A DNA stretch of 64,000 nucleotides from Candidatus Vecturithrix granuli (lineage in GTDB: Bacteria; Moduliflexota; Moduliflexia; Moduliflexales; Moduliflexaceae): assembly GCA_000739535.1 (NCBI GenBank), contig DF820464.1:741761-805760 (forward strand), in the 5' to 3' direction. Below are positions 17,162 through 25,898 of the stretch, piece by piece. Position 1 is the stretch's first letter. Every line of letters begins with the position of its first letter. Under the pieces are notes generated by a model. It saw only the letters and a program-made list of their open reading frames with translations, ran no database searches and was not told where the DNA came from. The position numbers and the translations under genes are program-made.

Positions 17162-18199
17162 TTATTGCAGTTCGGCTTCCGCCTGTTCCACTGCGTTCAC
17201 GACTTTCTCGATCCACGCCGGATCAACCTGGGTTTTCATCCATTCAAGCACCGGTTTCTGCGTGAGTTCTTTGAACTGTGCACGCTCTTCGTCGGTGGGC
17301 GAATAAATCTCCATGCCAAATTCTTTCAGTTTGGCGACGCCCATGGCCGAATTGAGTTGTTGAATGGAACGACCGCAGTTACCGGCCACGATAGCGGCGC
17401 GTTTGATAATCTGCTGCTGTTCAGGAGTCAGCTTGCCGGTAAAAAATTTGTCGTTGATGAGCAAGAAATCTGCCCCGTAAGTATGCCCGTCAAGGGTCAG
17501 GTATTTTTGCACCTCTTGAAATTTTACCTGTAAGATGACGCTCACCGGATTTTCCTGACCGTCAACAACGCCCTGCTGCAAAGAGGTATAGACTTCAGGC
17601 CAGGCAATAGGCGTTGGCGACGCGCCGAGCGCCTTCACCATCTCGATGTACAGCGGCGTCTCCATGACTCTGATCTTTAAACCACCCATATCAGCCGGAG
17701 ATTTGATCGGGCGTTTCGAGTTGCTAAAGTGTCGGATACCGGTCTCGCCATACGCCAGATTACGCAAACCGGTGTCTTTGAGAAGATTTTCCGATAATTC
17801 CTGACCAAATGGTCCATCCAGGACTTTCCAGGCTACCGGGGCAGAGGGAAACAGATAAGGAATATCCAGCACCATTGCTGGTTTGAAATAGCCGGCAATG
17901 GCCGCTGAAACCATGCACATTTGAATCGTCCCCAATTTCGTCGCCTCGATCAGTTCCCGCTCTCCTCCGAGTTGTCCGGCCCCAAAAAGGTTCACCACAA
18001 CTTCACCCCTGGTCTCTGCTTCGACAATATCCTTAAACACTCTCACAGCCGCCCCTTTTTTCGAGATATACACATCCTCAGGATCCACATGGGCGAGCTT
18101 AATCACCGTCTCAGCAAGCGCGAGAGCCGGATTTAAAATCATCGCCAATACAACCATTGTCAAAAAAAGCCTGTGCAAATTGAATAGATGTCGTTTCAT
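17162..18199 (-). CDS. dctP: TRAP transporter solute-binding protein DctP
   Basis: A 345-residue DctP-family periplasmic protein with a signal peptide (hydrophobic LFLTMVVLAMILNPALALA, cleavage after ALA). Family marks: NLFGAGQLGGERELIEATKL near residue 70, the IRVMETPLYIEMVKALGASP segment with its substrate arginine near residue 175, and VDGQENPVSVIL near 215. GGAGGAAAAATT precedes the ATG. It is the first gene of the dctPQM operon. The substrate is an organic acid, not identifiable from sequence. SDR and CoA-acylating aldehyde dehydrogenase genes upstream suggest that it feeds their pathway. Confidence 0.93.
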   Translation of the reverse strand: MKRHLFNLHRLFLTMVVLAMILNPALALAETVIKLAHVDPEDVYISKKGAAVRVFKDIVEAETRGEVVVNLFGAGQLGGERELIEATKLGTIQMCMVSAAIAGYFKPAMVLDIPYLFPSAPVAWKVLDGPFGQELSENLLKDTGLRNLAYGETGIRHFSNSKRPIKSPADMGGLKIRVMETPLYIEMVKALGASPTPIAWPEVYTSLQQGVVDGQENPVSVILQVKFQEVQKYLTLDGHTYGADFLLINDKFFTGKLTPEQQQIIKRAAIVAGNCGRSIQQLNSAMGVAKLKEFGMEIYSPTDEERAQFKELTQKPVLEWMKTQVDPAWIEKVVNAVEQAEAELQ

Positions 18200-18215
18200 A
18201 ATTTTTCCTCCATTA

Positions 18216-18253
18216 TTCTTTCTTATATGCGATTCTTGTAATTATTCACAAAG
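18216..18253. promoter_or_regulatory. Upstream region of dctPQM, repeated at 11207
   Basis: About 37 bases shared with 11207-11243. On the minus strand TTGACA (18260-18255) is followed by A/T-rich sequence with only a weak -10 such as TTACAA at 17 bases. Conservation of the core at two places suggests a promoter or operator that has been copied. Confidence 0.4.
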
Positions 18254-18404
18254 ACAGTTGTCAATTCATGTTGCGGTTCTTCCGGAAAATCTTTGAGAAA
18301 CAAAAGGAATCTTGCTCTGATTTCGCGTTCATCCTCTGGTTCTACAAATATCCCAACGAACCTCTCTTCTCCCCTCCCTTCCCTGATCAGGATTCTTCTT
18401 TATG

Positions 18405-18455
18405 GTTTGTAGCTGCCGCTTCAGCGGCCAAAACGCTCAAGCGTTTACTACGAAC
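18405..18455. repeat. Double-hairpin palindromic repeat
   Basis: GTAG, then GCCGCTTCAGCGGC and AAACGCTCAAGCGTTT hairpins, then CTAC. It follows the SDR gene (minus strand) by 20 bases and could terminate it. It fits the style of the other intergenic palindromes in the window. Confidence 0.6.
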
Positions 18456-18474
18456 CAGGTGTTCATAGACTTCC

Positions 18475-19221
18475 TTATCTTATCAGCAGTCCGCCATTGA
18501 CATCAAGGGTAACACCCGTGATCCAATCCGAACGATCAGAAGCCAGAAAAATGGCGGCATACGCGACATCTTCGGGCATTCCATCTTTATCAATCGCACG
18601 ACCAACATTCCAACGTGCAAATACTTCAGGAGGGTATTGCGCAGTCTGTTCGGTCAATATCGGCCCGGGCGCAATCGCATTCACATAAATACCTGCGGGG
18701 CCAAGTTCTCGCGCCAGGAGTTGAGAAAGTCCGATGACTCCGGCTTTTGATGCCGCATAATTCACCCCCACTCCAGGACGACCGGTTCGCCCGCCAAGCG
18801 ACGCAATATTCACAATTTTTCCTTTCCCTTGTTTTTTCATGGCCGGGACGACGGCGCGACAGCAGATAAAAGTCCCTGTGAGATTGATCTTGATCACGGC
18901 CTCAAAGATTTCGAGCGTCATCTCTTCAAGTGTCCTATGACGGGAGATTCCGGCATTATTAACCAGCACGTCAATCCGGTTGAACTTTTCCAGAACCTTT
19001 GCGACCGCCTGGGCAATTTCATGCTCATCAGTCACATCAGCCCTGATGGCAAGCACCTTTTTCCCAGAAGGATCTAATATGCTTGCCAATTCTTCTACTA
19101 AAGAGACATCAACATCAAAAAGAGCGAGAGATGCCCCTTCCTCAAAGAATTTCTGCGCGATGGCCTTTCCCAGCCCTTTGCCAGCCCCGGTAATAATCAC
19201 GACTCGATCTTGTAATTCCAT
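18475..19221 (-). CDS. Short-chain dehydrogenase/reductase (FabG-like)
   Basis: A 248-residue classical SDR. It shows TGAGKGLG (about 10-17) for NAD(P) binding, the acidic residue in LFDVD after the second strand that favours NAD+, NNAGIS (about 86), the catalytic serine in NIASLGG, YAASK (Tyr/Lys catalytic pair near 155) and the C-terminal GVTLDVNGGLLIR. Start chosen at 19221 because GGAG is seven bases ahead; the upstream ATG at 19251 has none. It lies after the aldehyde dehydrogenase and before dctP, so it is probably the first oxidation step (alcohol or hydroxy acid) of this catabolic cluster. Substrate unknown. Confidence 0.9.
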   Translation of the reverse strand: MELQDRVVIITGAGKGLGKAIAQKFFEEGASLALFDVDVSLVEELASILDPSGKKVLAIRADVTDEHEIAQAVAKVLEKFNRIDVLVNNAGISRHRTLEEMTLEIFEAVIKINLTGTFICCRAVVPAMKKQGKGKIVNIASLGGRTGRPGVGVNYAASKAGVIGLSQLLARELGPAGIYVNAIAPGPILTEQTAQYPPEVFARWNVGRAIDKDGMPEDVAYAAIFLASDRSDWITGVTLDVNGGLLIR

Positions 19222-19354
19222 AACCATTCTCCAATGTAAATCAAACTTCAAAAGCCTTCAAGACTTCTGAAGTTTCCTGTCCTGTCTTTCACCCTGCGCG
19301 TGTGTCACATTCGTTGTATTCGCGCCATCCGATGACTCCCTTTACGGATAAATT

Positions 19355-20738
19355 TCAAAAGGTTTCCGTATTGTAAAATTCGCCAAACAGTTCTTCCTCG
19401 GATGGTCGATCTTCCTGAATTGGGCGAGCAACCCAGGTGGTTTGCATATAATGTTTCAGCGCGATATTCTCGTTGGTGATATTGCCGCCCCAGATACCGC
19501 AGCCCATACTCGATGTCATCGGCATTCCATTATTGAAAGCGCCCGCATTGGCTTTGGATTGGGGCTGGCGCACCATAATGCGGCTGACCGGCGCGGTCAG
19601 CGCCAGTTGATGAATACGCTCATCGTTAAACGAATAAATGCCGCAGGAATGCCCTTTGCCGCCGACTTCGTAAATCTGTTTGACCATCTCCAGCGCGGTA
19701 TCAAAACCACCGCTGTATTTGAAAATCGCCAAAAGCGTTGTCAGCTTCTCGCTGGAAAACGGGTACTCCTTGCCGATATGATCCTCTTTGACGATGATAA
19801 ATTTTCGATCTGCGGGAATACTAAACCCTGCTTTTTCAGCAAGTTTTTGGGGGGCGCAGGCAATGGTATCCATGGTGCGGTGTCCTTCAGCGTCCCACAG
19901 CACCGCCTGTAATTTCTCCTTCTCCTTCTCCGTTGCCAGGTAACCACCTTCTTTCTGAAGTTGTTCCAGAAAACGGTCATAAATACCGGCTTCGACGATC
20001 AGATTGCCATCGGCAGAACATCCAGAACCGTGATCCGATGTCTTGCTGAGCATGGTGTTTCGAGCGGCCTCCTCAATATTGGCGGTTTCATCAAACGCCA
20101 TAGGCCGGTTTGCCGGAACTGTAGGCGGCCTTTACCATGGCCGAACCGCCAGTCGCGATCGTCAGGTCGCAGATCGCCATCAATTCCTGAGATAACGGAA
20201 TACTCGGCTTTTCGACACAGATAAATACATCTTCAGGCATTTCCAGTTTCTTTAATGCAGCGCGCATGATACGAATGGTTTCAAACGTTGTCTTTTTACT
20301 GCGAGGATGAGGGGAAAAAATCACGGCGTTTTTGCACTTTAAGGCATAGATGCCGATTCCCGGCGGCGTCAGCGCCGGATTGGTGGTCGGCACCAGGCTG
20401 GCGATCACGCCCACCGGCTTGGCGTATTTCACCAGTCCTTTCTCCGGAATTTCTTCAATAATCCCCATGCTCTTTTGTCTAAGAGCGTCGCGGAGAATAC
20501 CTTGAATTTTGAAGCGTTTGCCTGGTCGTCCTTCCCAGCTTCCCAGACCGCTTTCTTCTACCCCCAGGTGAGCCAGGCGCGTGAAGGTTTTTTCGTTGGC
20601 CGTCGCCCAGCCGACGGCGCGAATCGCCCGGTCAATCGCTTCCTGATCATACGCTTCGATTGCCTGTTGCGCAATACGCGCGCTCTTAAGCAACTCCTGC
20701 GCATACTGCTTTTCTTCTTCTGTAATTGCTCTTGCCAT
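19355..20738 (-). pseudogene. CoA-acylating aldehyde dehydrogenase, split by a small deletion
   Basis: Two adjoining minus-strand frames, 20738-20091 and 20101-19355, encode the N- and C-terminal parts of one CoA-dependent aldehyde dehydrogenase of about 460 residues (EutE/AdhE type, resembling sulfoacetaldehyde dehydrogenase SauS). The first has PVGVIASLVPTTNPALTP and TIATGGSAMVKAAYSSGKPA, the second FDETANIEEAARNTMLSKTS and the catalytic-cysteine motif GSGCSADG. At the junction the usual GxGN loop with about eight residues after KPAYGV is absent and the frame shifts. Stop and restart overlap in ATGGCGTTTGATGA, so two separate polypeptides might be produced by coupling. Either a recent inactivation or an odd split enzyme. 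GGAGGGAACG precedes the first ATG. Confidence 0.8.
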
Positions 20739-20771
20739 CGTTCCCTCCATGTTTAGCCATGAGTACGAATG

Positions 20772-22532
20772 TTAGTCCGTACTGACATGCGATACCTGCT
20801 TTCCAGGAGAATAAATATCCAAAATGTTCCAATGACCGGTGGTCGGCACCGGGTTGTTAATCATGGCCACATCAATGACGACCGGCTTATTGGCCTGAAT
20901 CGCTTGTTCAAGTACAGGCTTGAATTGCGCGGCCGATTCGATTTTGATCCCTTCCACACCGTAGGCCCTGGCAATAGCGGCGTAATCCGGGGAAGTGGAT
21001 TTGCCATCCTTCATGAACACCGTCCCGTAAGTTGTGCCGTAATGGGCTTTTTCAAGTCCGGCGATGGTGCCGAAGGCATTATTGTTCATAATCACCCAGA
21101 CAACCGCCACATTTTCGTGAAATGCGGTCGCCAGCATGGCCGGATTTTGTCCAAATCCGCCGTCGCCGATCAGGGCGAGCACGACTTTATCAGGACACGC
21201 AATTTTCGCGCCGATCGCGGCCGGCGCGCCAAAGCCCATGGTTGCGTATCCGCCGGGAATGAGAATGCTGCCCGGTGTATAAATGGGAAACTGCTGCCCA
21301 ACCCCATTTTTGTTCCAGCCGACATCGGTGGTAATAATCGCATCTCGGGGCAAAACCTCGCGCAGTTCCGCCAGGATGCGTTCCGGCATCATCGGAAACG
21401 CGTCGCTCTGTTCCATTTCAACATTCCGTTTTTTAAATTCCTCGCGGTAAGCGGCAATTTCCTGTCGGAGTTCCTTTTTATGAATGCCTTGAGGGTACAA
21501 CTCTTTAGCAACCCGGATCAGCACCGACAATGCCTGTTTCAGATCCGCCACAACTCCAATTTCTACAGGATAATTCCGTCCAATCTCAGCGGGTTCGATA
21601 TCAATGTGAATCAATTTTGTCGGGGGAATGTTAAAGGTATATTGCGGGTACCATGAACTGCTATCGGCTTCCTTGAAACGAGTTCCGAGGGCGAAGATAT
21701 AATCCGCCTTGCGGCAGGAGTCATTGATATATTGAGTGCCCCAGAATCCGCTCATACCCAGAGTCAATGGATGGTCGTCCGGCAATGCGCCTTTGCCCAT
21801 CAGACTGTAAGCTACCGGAATATCCAGATGATCAACAAAAGCCCTTAATTCTTCGGCGGCGTTGGCCAAAACAATCCCCCCGCCGACATACAGAATCGGA
21901 TTTTTCGCCGCCGCAAGCCGCTGAACGATCTCCGCCGCTGTTTCCTGATCGATCGAAGGCTTGTGAAGCGTTCTGGTATGATGCTTCACACGTTCAAAAA
22001 GCGTAACGTCAATCTCTTTGGAGAAGACATCCATCGGCACATCCACCAGTACCGGGCCAGGCTGCCCGCTTTCCGCTAGCTGAAAGGCTCTTTCAATAAT
22101 TTCCGGGAAAAGTTCGGGACATTCCACGCGCCAGGCGCGTTTGACAAAGGGGCGATAAATTTCAAATTGGCCCCCATCCAGGTGCAAATTCACTTCCTGA
22201 TGCGGATGCTTGCCAAAATAATGCGAGGGAACATCACCGGCAATTACGACAAGCGGAATGCAATCCAGGGCGGCGTTGGCCACGCCGGTAGCCGCATTGG
22301 TCAAACCGGGACTCAAATGGCTCAAAACAACGCCTGTTTTATGTTTCGCTCGCGCATAACCGTCAGCCGCGTGCGCGGCGATCTGTTCATGACGAACATT
22401 AATGAACTGAATGGAACTCTTTTCCAGGGCGGACAGGACGGCAATATTGGTATGTCCGCACAGGCCAAAGATATGTTCCACGCCTCGCTCTTCAAGGTAT
22501 TTAACGAGTTGATGAGCAACAAGGTCTTTCAT
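20772..22532 (-). CDS. ThDP-dependent enzyme, acetolactate synthase-like family
   Basis: A 586-residue enzyme with the three ThDP-family domains. The glutamate that activates the cofactor lies in FINVRHEQIAAHAADGYAR (about 41-59), and the ThDP/magnesium motif is GDGGFGQNPAMLATAFHENV ending in NNN (about 455-485). It is neither a typical acetolactate synthase (no regulatory subunit nearby) nor close to Xsc. In this operon it probably decarboxylates a 2-oxo acid, giving the aldehyde for the adjacent CoA-acylating dehydrogenase. GGAGG lies five bases before ATG 22532, which is preferred over an upstream start at 22565. Confidence 0.85.
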   Translation of the reverse strand: MKDLVAHQLVKYLEERGVEHIFGLCGHTNIAVLSALEKSSIQFINVRHEQIAAHAADGYARAKHKTGVVLSHLSPGLTNAATGVANAALDCIPLVVIAGDVPSHYFGKHPHQEVNLHLDGGQFEIYRPFVKRAWRVECPELFPEIIERAFQLAESGQPGPVLVDVPMDVFSKEIDVTLFERVKHHTRTLHKPSIDQETAAEIVQRLAAAKNPILYVGGGIVLANAAEELRAFVDHLDIPVAYSLMGKGALPDDHPLTLGMSGFWGTQYINDSCRKADYIFALGTRFKEADSSSWYPQYTFNIPPTKLIHIDIEPAEIGRNYPVEIGVVADLKQALSVLIRVAKELYPQGIHKKELRQEIAAYREEFKKRNVEMEQSDAFPMMPERILAELREVLPRDAIITTDVGWNKNGVGQQFPIYTPGSILIPGGYATMGFGAPAAIGAKIACPDKVVLALIGDGGFGQNPAMLATAFHENVAVVWVIMNNNAFGTIAGLEKAHYGTTYGTVFMKDGKSTSPDYAAIARAYGVEGIKIESAAQFKPVLEQAIQANKPVVIDVAMINNPVPTTGHWNILDIYSPGKQVSHVSTD

Positions 22533-22583
22533 ACAGGCCTCCAAAATATTTCGGATATGGTTCAATTTATACTAAACGCAAGT

Positions 22584-22680
22584 CCTGGCGATCAATCGCC
22601 AGTCTCAAAGCTGAAGGACGCTAAAGCGCCCTGCGGAATTGATCAGCGGGCTTCAGCCTGCTTCGGCTTTGAGACCGGTC
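22584..22680. repeat. Palindromic intergenic repeat
   Basis: A small hairpin CTGGCGATCAATCGCCAG is followed by GTCTCAAAGC...GCTTTGAGAC arms enclosing GCGCCCTGCGGAATT. It lies between the cupin and ThDP enzyme genes. Similar in style to other mobile palindromes here. Confidence 0.6.
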
Positions 22681-22726
22681 ATTGATGGCCGGGATAATGA
22701 AACGACCTCAGCTACAGCAATACGCC

Positions 22727-23107
22727 TTATTTCGTGGGAAGCTGTCCCGGAGGGGCGTAGCACCACAACAATACCAGGGGTTCTTCCGTATCATTGTAAT
22801 GGATGTGTTCAACGCCGTCAGGGATCCACATAAAATCATTCTTTTCCATCCGAATTTGTTTATTGTTCGTCACATCAATCGCAAGACATCCGCCGCTGAT
22901 CACAAAATCAATCTCTTCTGATCCTGGATGAGAATGGGCGGCGCAGCGTTCACCAGGTTCAAAAATCGTGACGCCGGCGACCATGTTTTTTGCGCCGATC
23001 TGTTCCTCGTCAACCGCCCGAAACACCTTACGGCGGTGTCCCTCCTGCTCCAACCCCAACCAGATTTGTTTTGCTTCTTTAAAGGTCTTGATAACTTTAA
23101 CTTCCAT
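22727..23107 (-). CDS. Cupin-domain protein
   Basis: A 126-residue single-domain cupin. Motif 1 is GERCAAHSHPGSEEIDFVISG (His, His, Glu as metal ligands), motif 2 is WIPDGVEHIHYN with the final His. Such small cupins in catabolic operons act as isomerases, decarboxylases or epimerases, or stabilise pathway intermediates; no specific reaction can be read from the sequence. GGAGAG precedes the start. It lies between the dehydroquinase-like and ThDP genes, in the same direction. Confidence 0.85.
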   Translation of the reverse strand: MEVKVIKTFKEAKQIWLGLEQEGHRRKVFRAVDEEQIGAKNMVAGVTIFEPGERCAAHSHPGSEEIDFVISGGCLAIDVTNNKQIRMEKNDFMWIPDGVEHIHYNDTEEPLVLLWCYAPPGQLPTK

Positions 23108-23184
23108 AATGTCTCTCCTTTACCTGAATGAATACGGTTAATGTGATTTCTCCCATGTAAATGAAATTTTCATTCGCGCGTGTA

Positions 23185-23218
23185 AGAAACCGGGTTTTTT
23201 CGAAAAAACCCGGTTTCT
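23185..23218. terminator. Perfect 34-bp palindrome, likely terminator behind aroQ-like gene
   Basis: AGAAACCGGGTTTTTTCG faces its exact complement ending in CGGTTTCT. Each strand ends in a run of T inside the stem, so it may act in either direction. Variants of the same palindrome occur at 37138, 38506, 45897 and 56100. Confidence 0.65.
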
Positions 23219-23243
23219 ATACTTGACTTCTTTTCTATCGCGA

Positions 23244-23690
23244 TTATTCAGCCTCTTTGATCAATTCCCAGGCTGCCCTGAGTCCCAGCAGATAGCTATT
23301 GACCCCAAATCCGGCGATTTGTCCTTTGGCACGGGAAGCAACCACGGAAAAATGCCGAAACTCTTCACGCGCGTGAACATTCGACATGTGCACTTCAACG
23401 ATCGGGGCTTTCAAAATGCCGAGCGCGTCCATAATAGCATAACTATAATGGGTCCACGCGCCGGCATTAATGACGACCGCATCAATCTGTTCTTCATGCG
23501 CCTGATGAATTTTTTCGACCATTTCCCCTTCATGATTGGTTTGATAACATTCAACTTCGCAGCCAAGCTGCGCCGCTAAAGCGGCAATCTGTTCATTGAT
23601 TTGTTGCAGCGTAATCGTGCCATATTGAGCGGGGTCGCGCTTACCAAACATATTCAGATTGACCCCGTGCAGCACGAGCACCTTTTTCAT
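23244..23690 (-). CDS. aroQ: Type II 3-dehydroquinate dehydratase-like protein
   Basis: A 148-residue protein with all AroQ landmarks: VLVLHGVNLNMFGKRDPAQY G (about 4-24), the INAGAWTHYSYAI loop with the general-acid region, EVHMSNVHAREEF with the catalytic histidine, and HFSVVASRAKGQIAGFG. AroQ dehydrates 3-dehydroquinate to 3-dehydroshikimate. A copy outside shikimate genes, next to TctABC and a cupin, suggests either a catabolic dehydroquinase or a related dehydratase acting on another substrate. AGGAGGG ahead of ATG 23690 decides the start; an upstream extension lies in palindromic DNA. Confidence 0.85.
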   Translation of the reverse strand: MKKVLVLHGVNLNMFGKRDPAQYGTITLQQINEQIAALAAQLGCEVECYQTNHEGEMVEKIHQAHEEQIDAVVINAGAWTHYSYAIMDALGILKAPIVEVHMSNVHAREEFRHFSVVASRAKGQIAGFGVNSYLLGLRAAWELIKEAE

Positions 23691-23710
23691 AGCGTACCCT
23701 CCTCTGAAAA

Positions 23711-23799
23711 TGTAGTGCGAAACTCCAGTTTCGCGCATCGTTGCGAAACTCCAGTTTCGCGCATCGTTGACAGCCGCGAAACTGGAGTTTCGCGCTACA
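23711..23799. repeat. Tandem and inverted TGCGAAACT palindromes
   Basis: A 26-bp unit containing GCGAAACTCCAGTTTCGC occurs twice in tandem (23716-23741 and 23742-23767), followed by an inverted copy GCGAAACTGGAGTTTCGC. Outer ends TGTAG and CTACA pair as well. A single copy of the same palindrome is at 55425. Confidence 0.85.
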
Positions 23800-23831
23800 T
23801 CTGATTTTCATTGCGTTGGGTGAGCCTAAGC

Positions 23832-25349
23832 TCATGACAACTCCTTATTTTTCTTAAAACGGTTCATGAATACAGGCCAAAGCGGAGTCTGGTTGATCAG
23901 CATGAAAAGCGTGGCGAACGTCAGCACTGCGGTTAACGGATGGGATACCAGATCCACCAAAAAGCCGCTAAAACTATTCTCACACGATATCACGGCTCGA
24001 CGATACGACACATCCATTAAGGGTCCCAGAATAATGCCCAGAATAATCGGCGCCACCTGGAAGCCATACATTTTTAGGATATAGCCGAAAATTCCGAATC
24101 CCAACATCCAATACACATCCACAATGCTGTTTTGGATGGAGTATGTTCCGACCACTGAGAGAATGATAATGATCGGATTTAAGATGCCTTTGGGCACTTC
24201 CACCAACTTTGCAAATATGCGGATGCCGGTGAGTCCGAAAATCAGCAAGAATATATTGGCTAACACCAGATTTCCGACGGTAAACCAGAACAGATGAGGT
24301 GTTTCAATCATCAGCATGGGGCCTGGTTTGAGGCCATGAATATATAACGCTCCGATAATGACGGCGGTCACAGCATCGCCAGGAATGCCCAGGGTCAACA
24401 TCGGGATATAGGCCCCGCCGATAGCTGCGTTATTAGCTGATTCAGGAGCGATCAGCCCTTCATACGCCCCCTTGCCGAAGGGGCGCGATGGTTTTTTCAC
24501 CGAGCGTTTGGCATGGTCATAAGCTATCAGCGCCGCAATATCTCCTCCGGTGCCTGGCAGTGCGCCAATAAGGACCCCGATAAGTGATGCACGAACAGAG
24601 AGCGGCAGGTATTTGAGGATTACCGACCAGGAGGGGATAATCTTGTTGACATCCTGCTTAACTGGTTTGACATGCAGGGTGCGGATTTGATACAACGCTT
24701 CAGAGACGCCGAATAACCCAATCATGGCGATAACATAGTGAATGCCGCCCAGCAGAGTGACCGTCCCGAAGGTAAAACGTCCTTGAGCAGTCAACGGGTC
24801 CATACCGACCATGCCCAACGTCACCCCCAAAGCCCCTGTAAAAATTCCTTTCGCTGTAGATTCGCCTGACAGACTGCCTACCAGCAGCAATCCCATCGCT
24901 GCCAGCAGCAAATAATCACGCGGGGCGAACTTCAGCGCAAACTCAGCCACCTGCGGCGCTGCCAGGGCCAACACAAGCACGCCCATCAAACCACCAACGA
25001 CTGAGATCACGGTACTCACCCCGATAGCCCGGCCGGCTTCCCCCTGTTCGGCCAATGGAAACCCGTCAAAGCTTGTGGCAATTGATGCCGGCGCGCCCGG
25101 AATGTTCAGCAAAATGGCGGAACGAGACCCGCCATACACGCCGCCGCAATAAATGCCAACCATCAACGCCAAGGCGCTATTGACATCCCAGGAAAAGGTA
25201 AAGGAAATCAAAATAGACACCGCCATAGTTACCGATAACCCAGGAATCGCGCCCACGTAAATCCCGGCAAAGGTCCCGGCAGCCGTCAAGACCAAGAGCA
25301 ATGGGTTGGTATATGACATCAAAAAATAGGAAAGCCCAGATTCGGTCAC
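23832..25349 (-). CDS. tctA: Tripartite tricarboxylate transporter, large permease TctA
   Basis: A 505-residue protein with about eleven membrane segments and the two signature glycine-rich stretches of TctA: AGTFAGIYVGAIPGLSVTMA near residue 20 and GVLIGALPGTGGDIAALIAY near 255. Start is GTG at 25349, with AGGAGG seven bases ahead. It forms a transporter with the small permease TctB and periplasmic TctC, encoded just upstream. TTT systems import carboxylates at low concentration, driven by ion gradients. The substrate cannot be read from the sequence. Confidence 0.93.
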   Translation of the reverse strand: MTESGLSYFLMSYTNPLLLVLTAAGTFAGIYVGAIPGLSVTMAVSILISFTFSWDVNSALALMVGIYCGGVYGGSRSAILLNIPGAPASIATSFDGFPLAEQGEAGRAIGVSTVISVVGGLMGVLVLALAAPQVAEFALKFAPRDYLLLAAMGLLLVGSLSGESTAKGIFTGALGVTLGMVGMDPLTAQGRFTFGTVTLLGGIHYVIAMIGLFGVSEALYQIRTLHVKPVKQDVNKIIPSWSVILKYLPLSVRASLIGVLIGALPGTGGDIAALIAYDHAKRSVKKPSRPFGKGAYEGLIAPESANNAAIGGAYIPMLTLGIPGDAVTAVIIGALYIHGLKPGPMLMIETPHLFWFTVGNLVLANIFLLIFGLTGIRIFAKLVEVPKGILNPIIIILSVVGTYSIQNSIVDVYWMLGFGIFGYILKMYGFQVAPIILGIILGPLMDVSYRRAVISCENSFSGFLVDLVSHPLTAVLTFATLFMLINQTPLWPVFMNRFKKNKELS

Positions 25350-25364
25350 GCTTCCACCTCCTGT

Positions 25365-25835
25365 TTATGGCAAGATGACTCTGAAAAGAGTTCGAAAAAC
25401 CAGATAAATCCCCCCAAGCGTTCCGGTGCTGATAAGTAACGCTTTGACCGGCGTACTGCCTTTTAAATAAATCATGGATCCTGCCAGGAAGAGAAAGGAA
25501 CTTGGTAAGAAATGCAGCGGTTCAATGAGAATCATGTAGAGCACGATAATTCCTGAATATACCAGGATCTCTGGCCGAAAGATGTCTTTTACCGCCCGCC
25601 ACAATTCATCTTTCAGATCATGGGCGTCCGGCTTTTCTGCTTGACGGTTATTCAGGAGGAGGAGGGCAGCACTTATCGCCATGGCTGCGGCTGCCAGCAT
25701 GGGAAACATGCCCGGCGAACTGACCGAAGAAAAGCCTGAAATTCGATAAGCCAGCACCAATACGAAGAAGCTGAAAGCGAGCAGCAGCCAGGTAAATACC
25801 GTTTCTCCGAGGTGAAGCGTTCTTCGTTCTTTCAC
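25365..25835 (-). CDS. tctB: Tripartite tricarboxylate transporter, small permease TctB
   Basis: A 156-residue protein with four hydrophobic segments (VFTWLLLAFSFFVLVLAYRI first, then FPMLAAAAMAISAALLLL) separated by a polar linker, the layout of TctB. Sequence conservation in this family is low, so gene order tctC-tctB-tctA and size carry the assignment. AAGGAGG lies ahead of the start, and the stop is 15 bases from tctA. Confidence 0.88.
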   Translation of the reverse strand: MKERRTLHLGETVFTWLLLAFSFFVLVLAYRISGFSSVSSPGMFPMLAAAAMAISAALLLLNNRQAEKPDAHDLKDELWRAVKDIFRPEILVYSGIIVLYMILIEPLHFLPSSFLFLAGSMIYLKGSTPVKALLISTGTLGGIYLVFRTLFRVILP

Positions 25836-25898
25836 GACAAACCTCCTTCCTTTTTCATGGCTTCGGCGAAAACCGGGGCCATGAATTATTTGAGGAGT

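Noticed and set aside
20772..22532. Sulfoacetaldehyde acetyltransferase (Xsc)
   Set aside because: The neighbouring SauS-like dehydrogenase invites this call, but the N-terminal ThDP region (FGLCGHTNIAVLSALE) does not look like Xsc, and no phosphotransacetylase gene is near.
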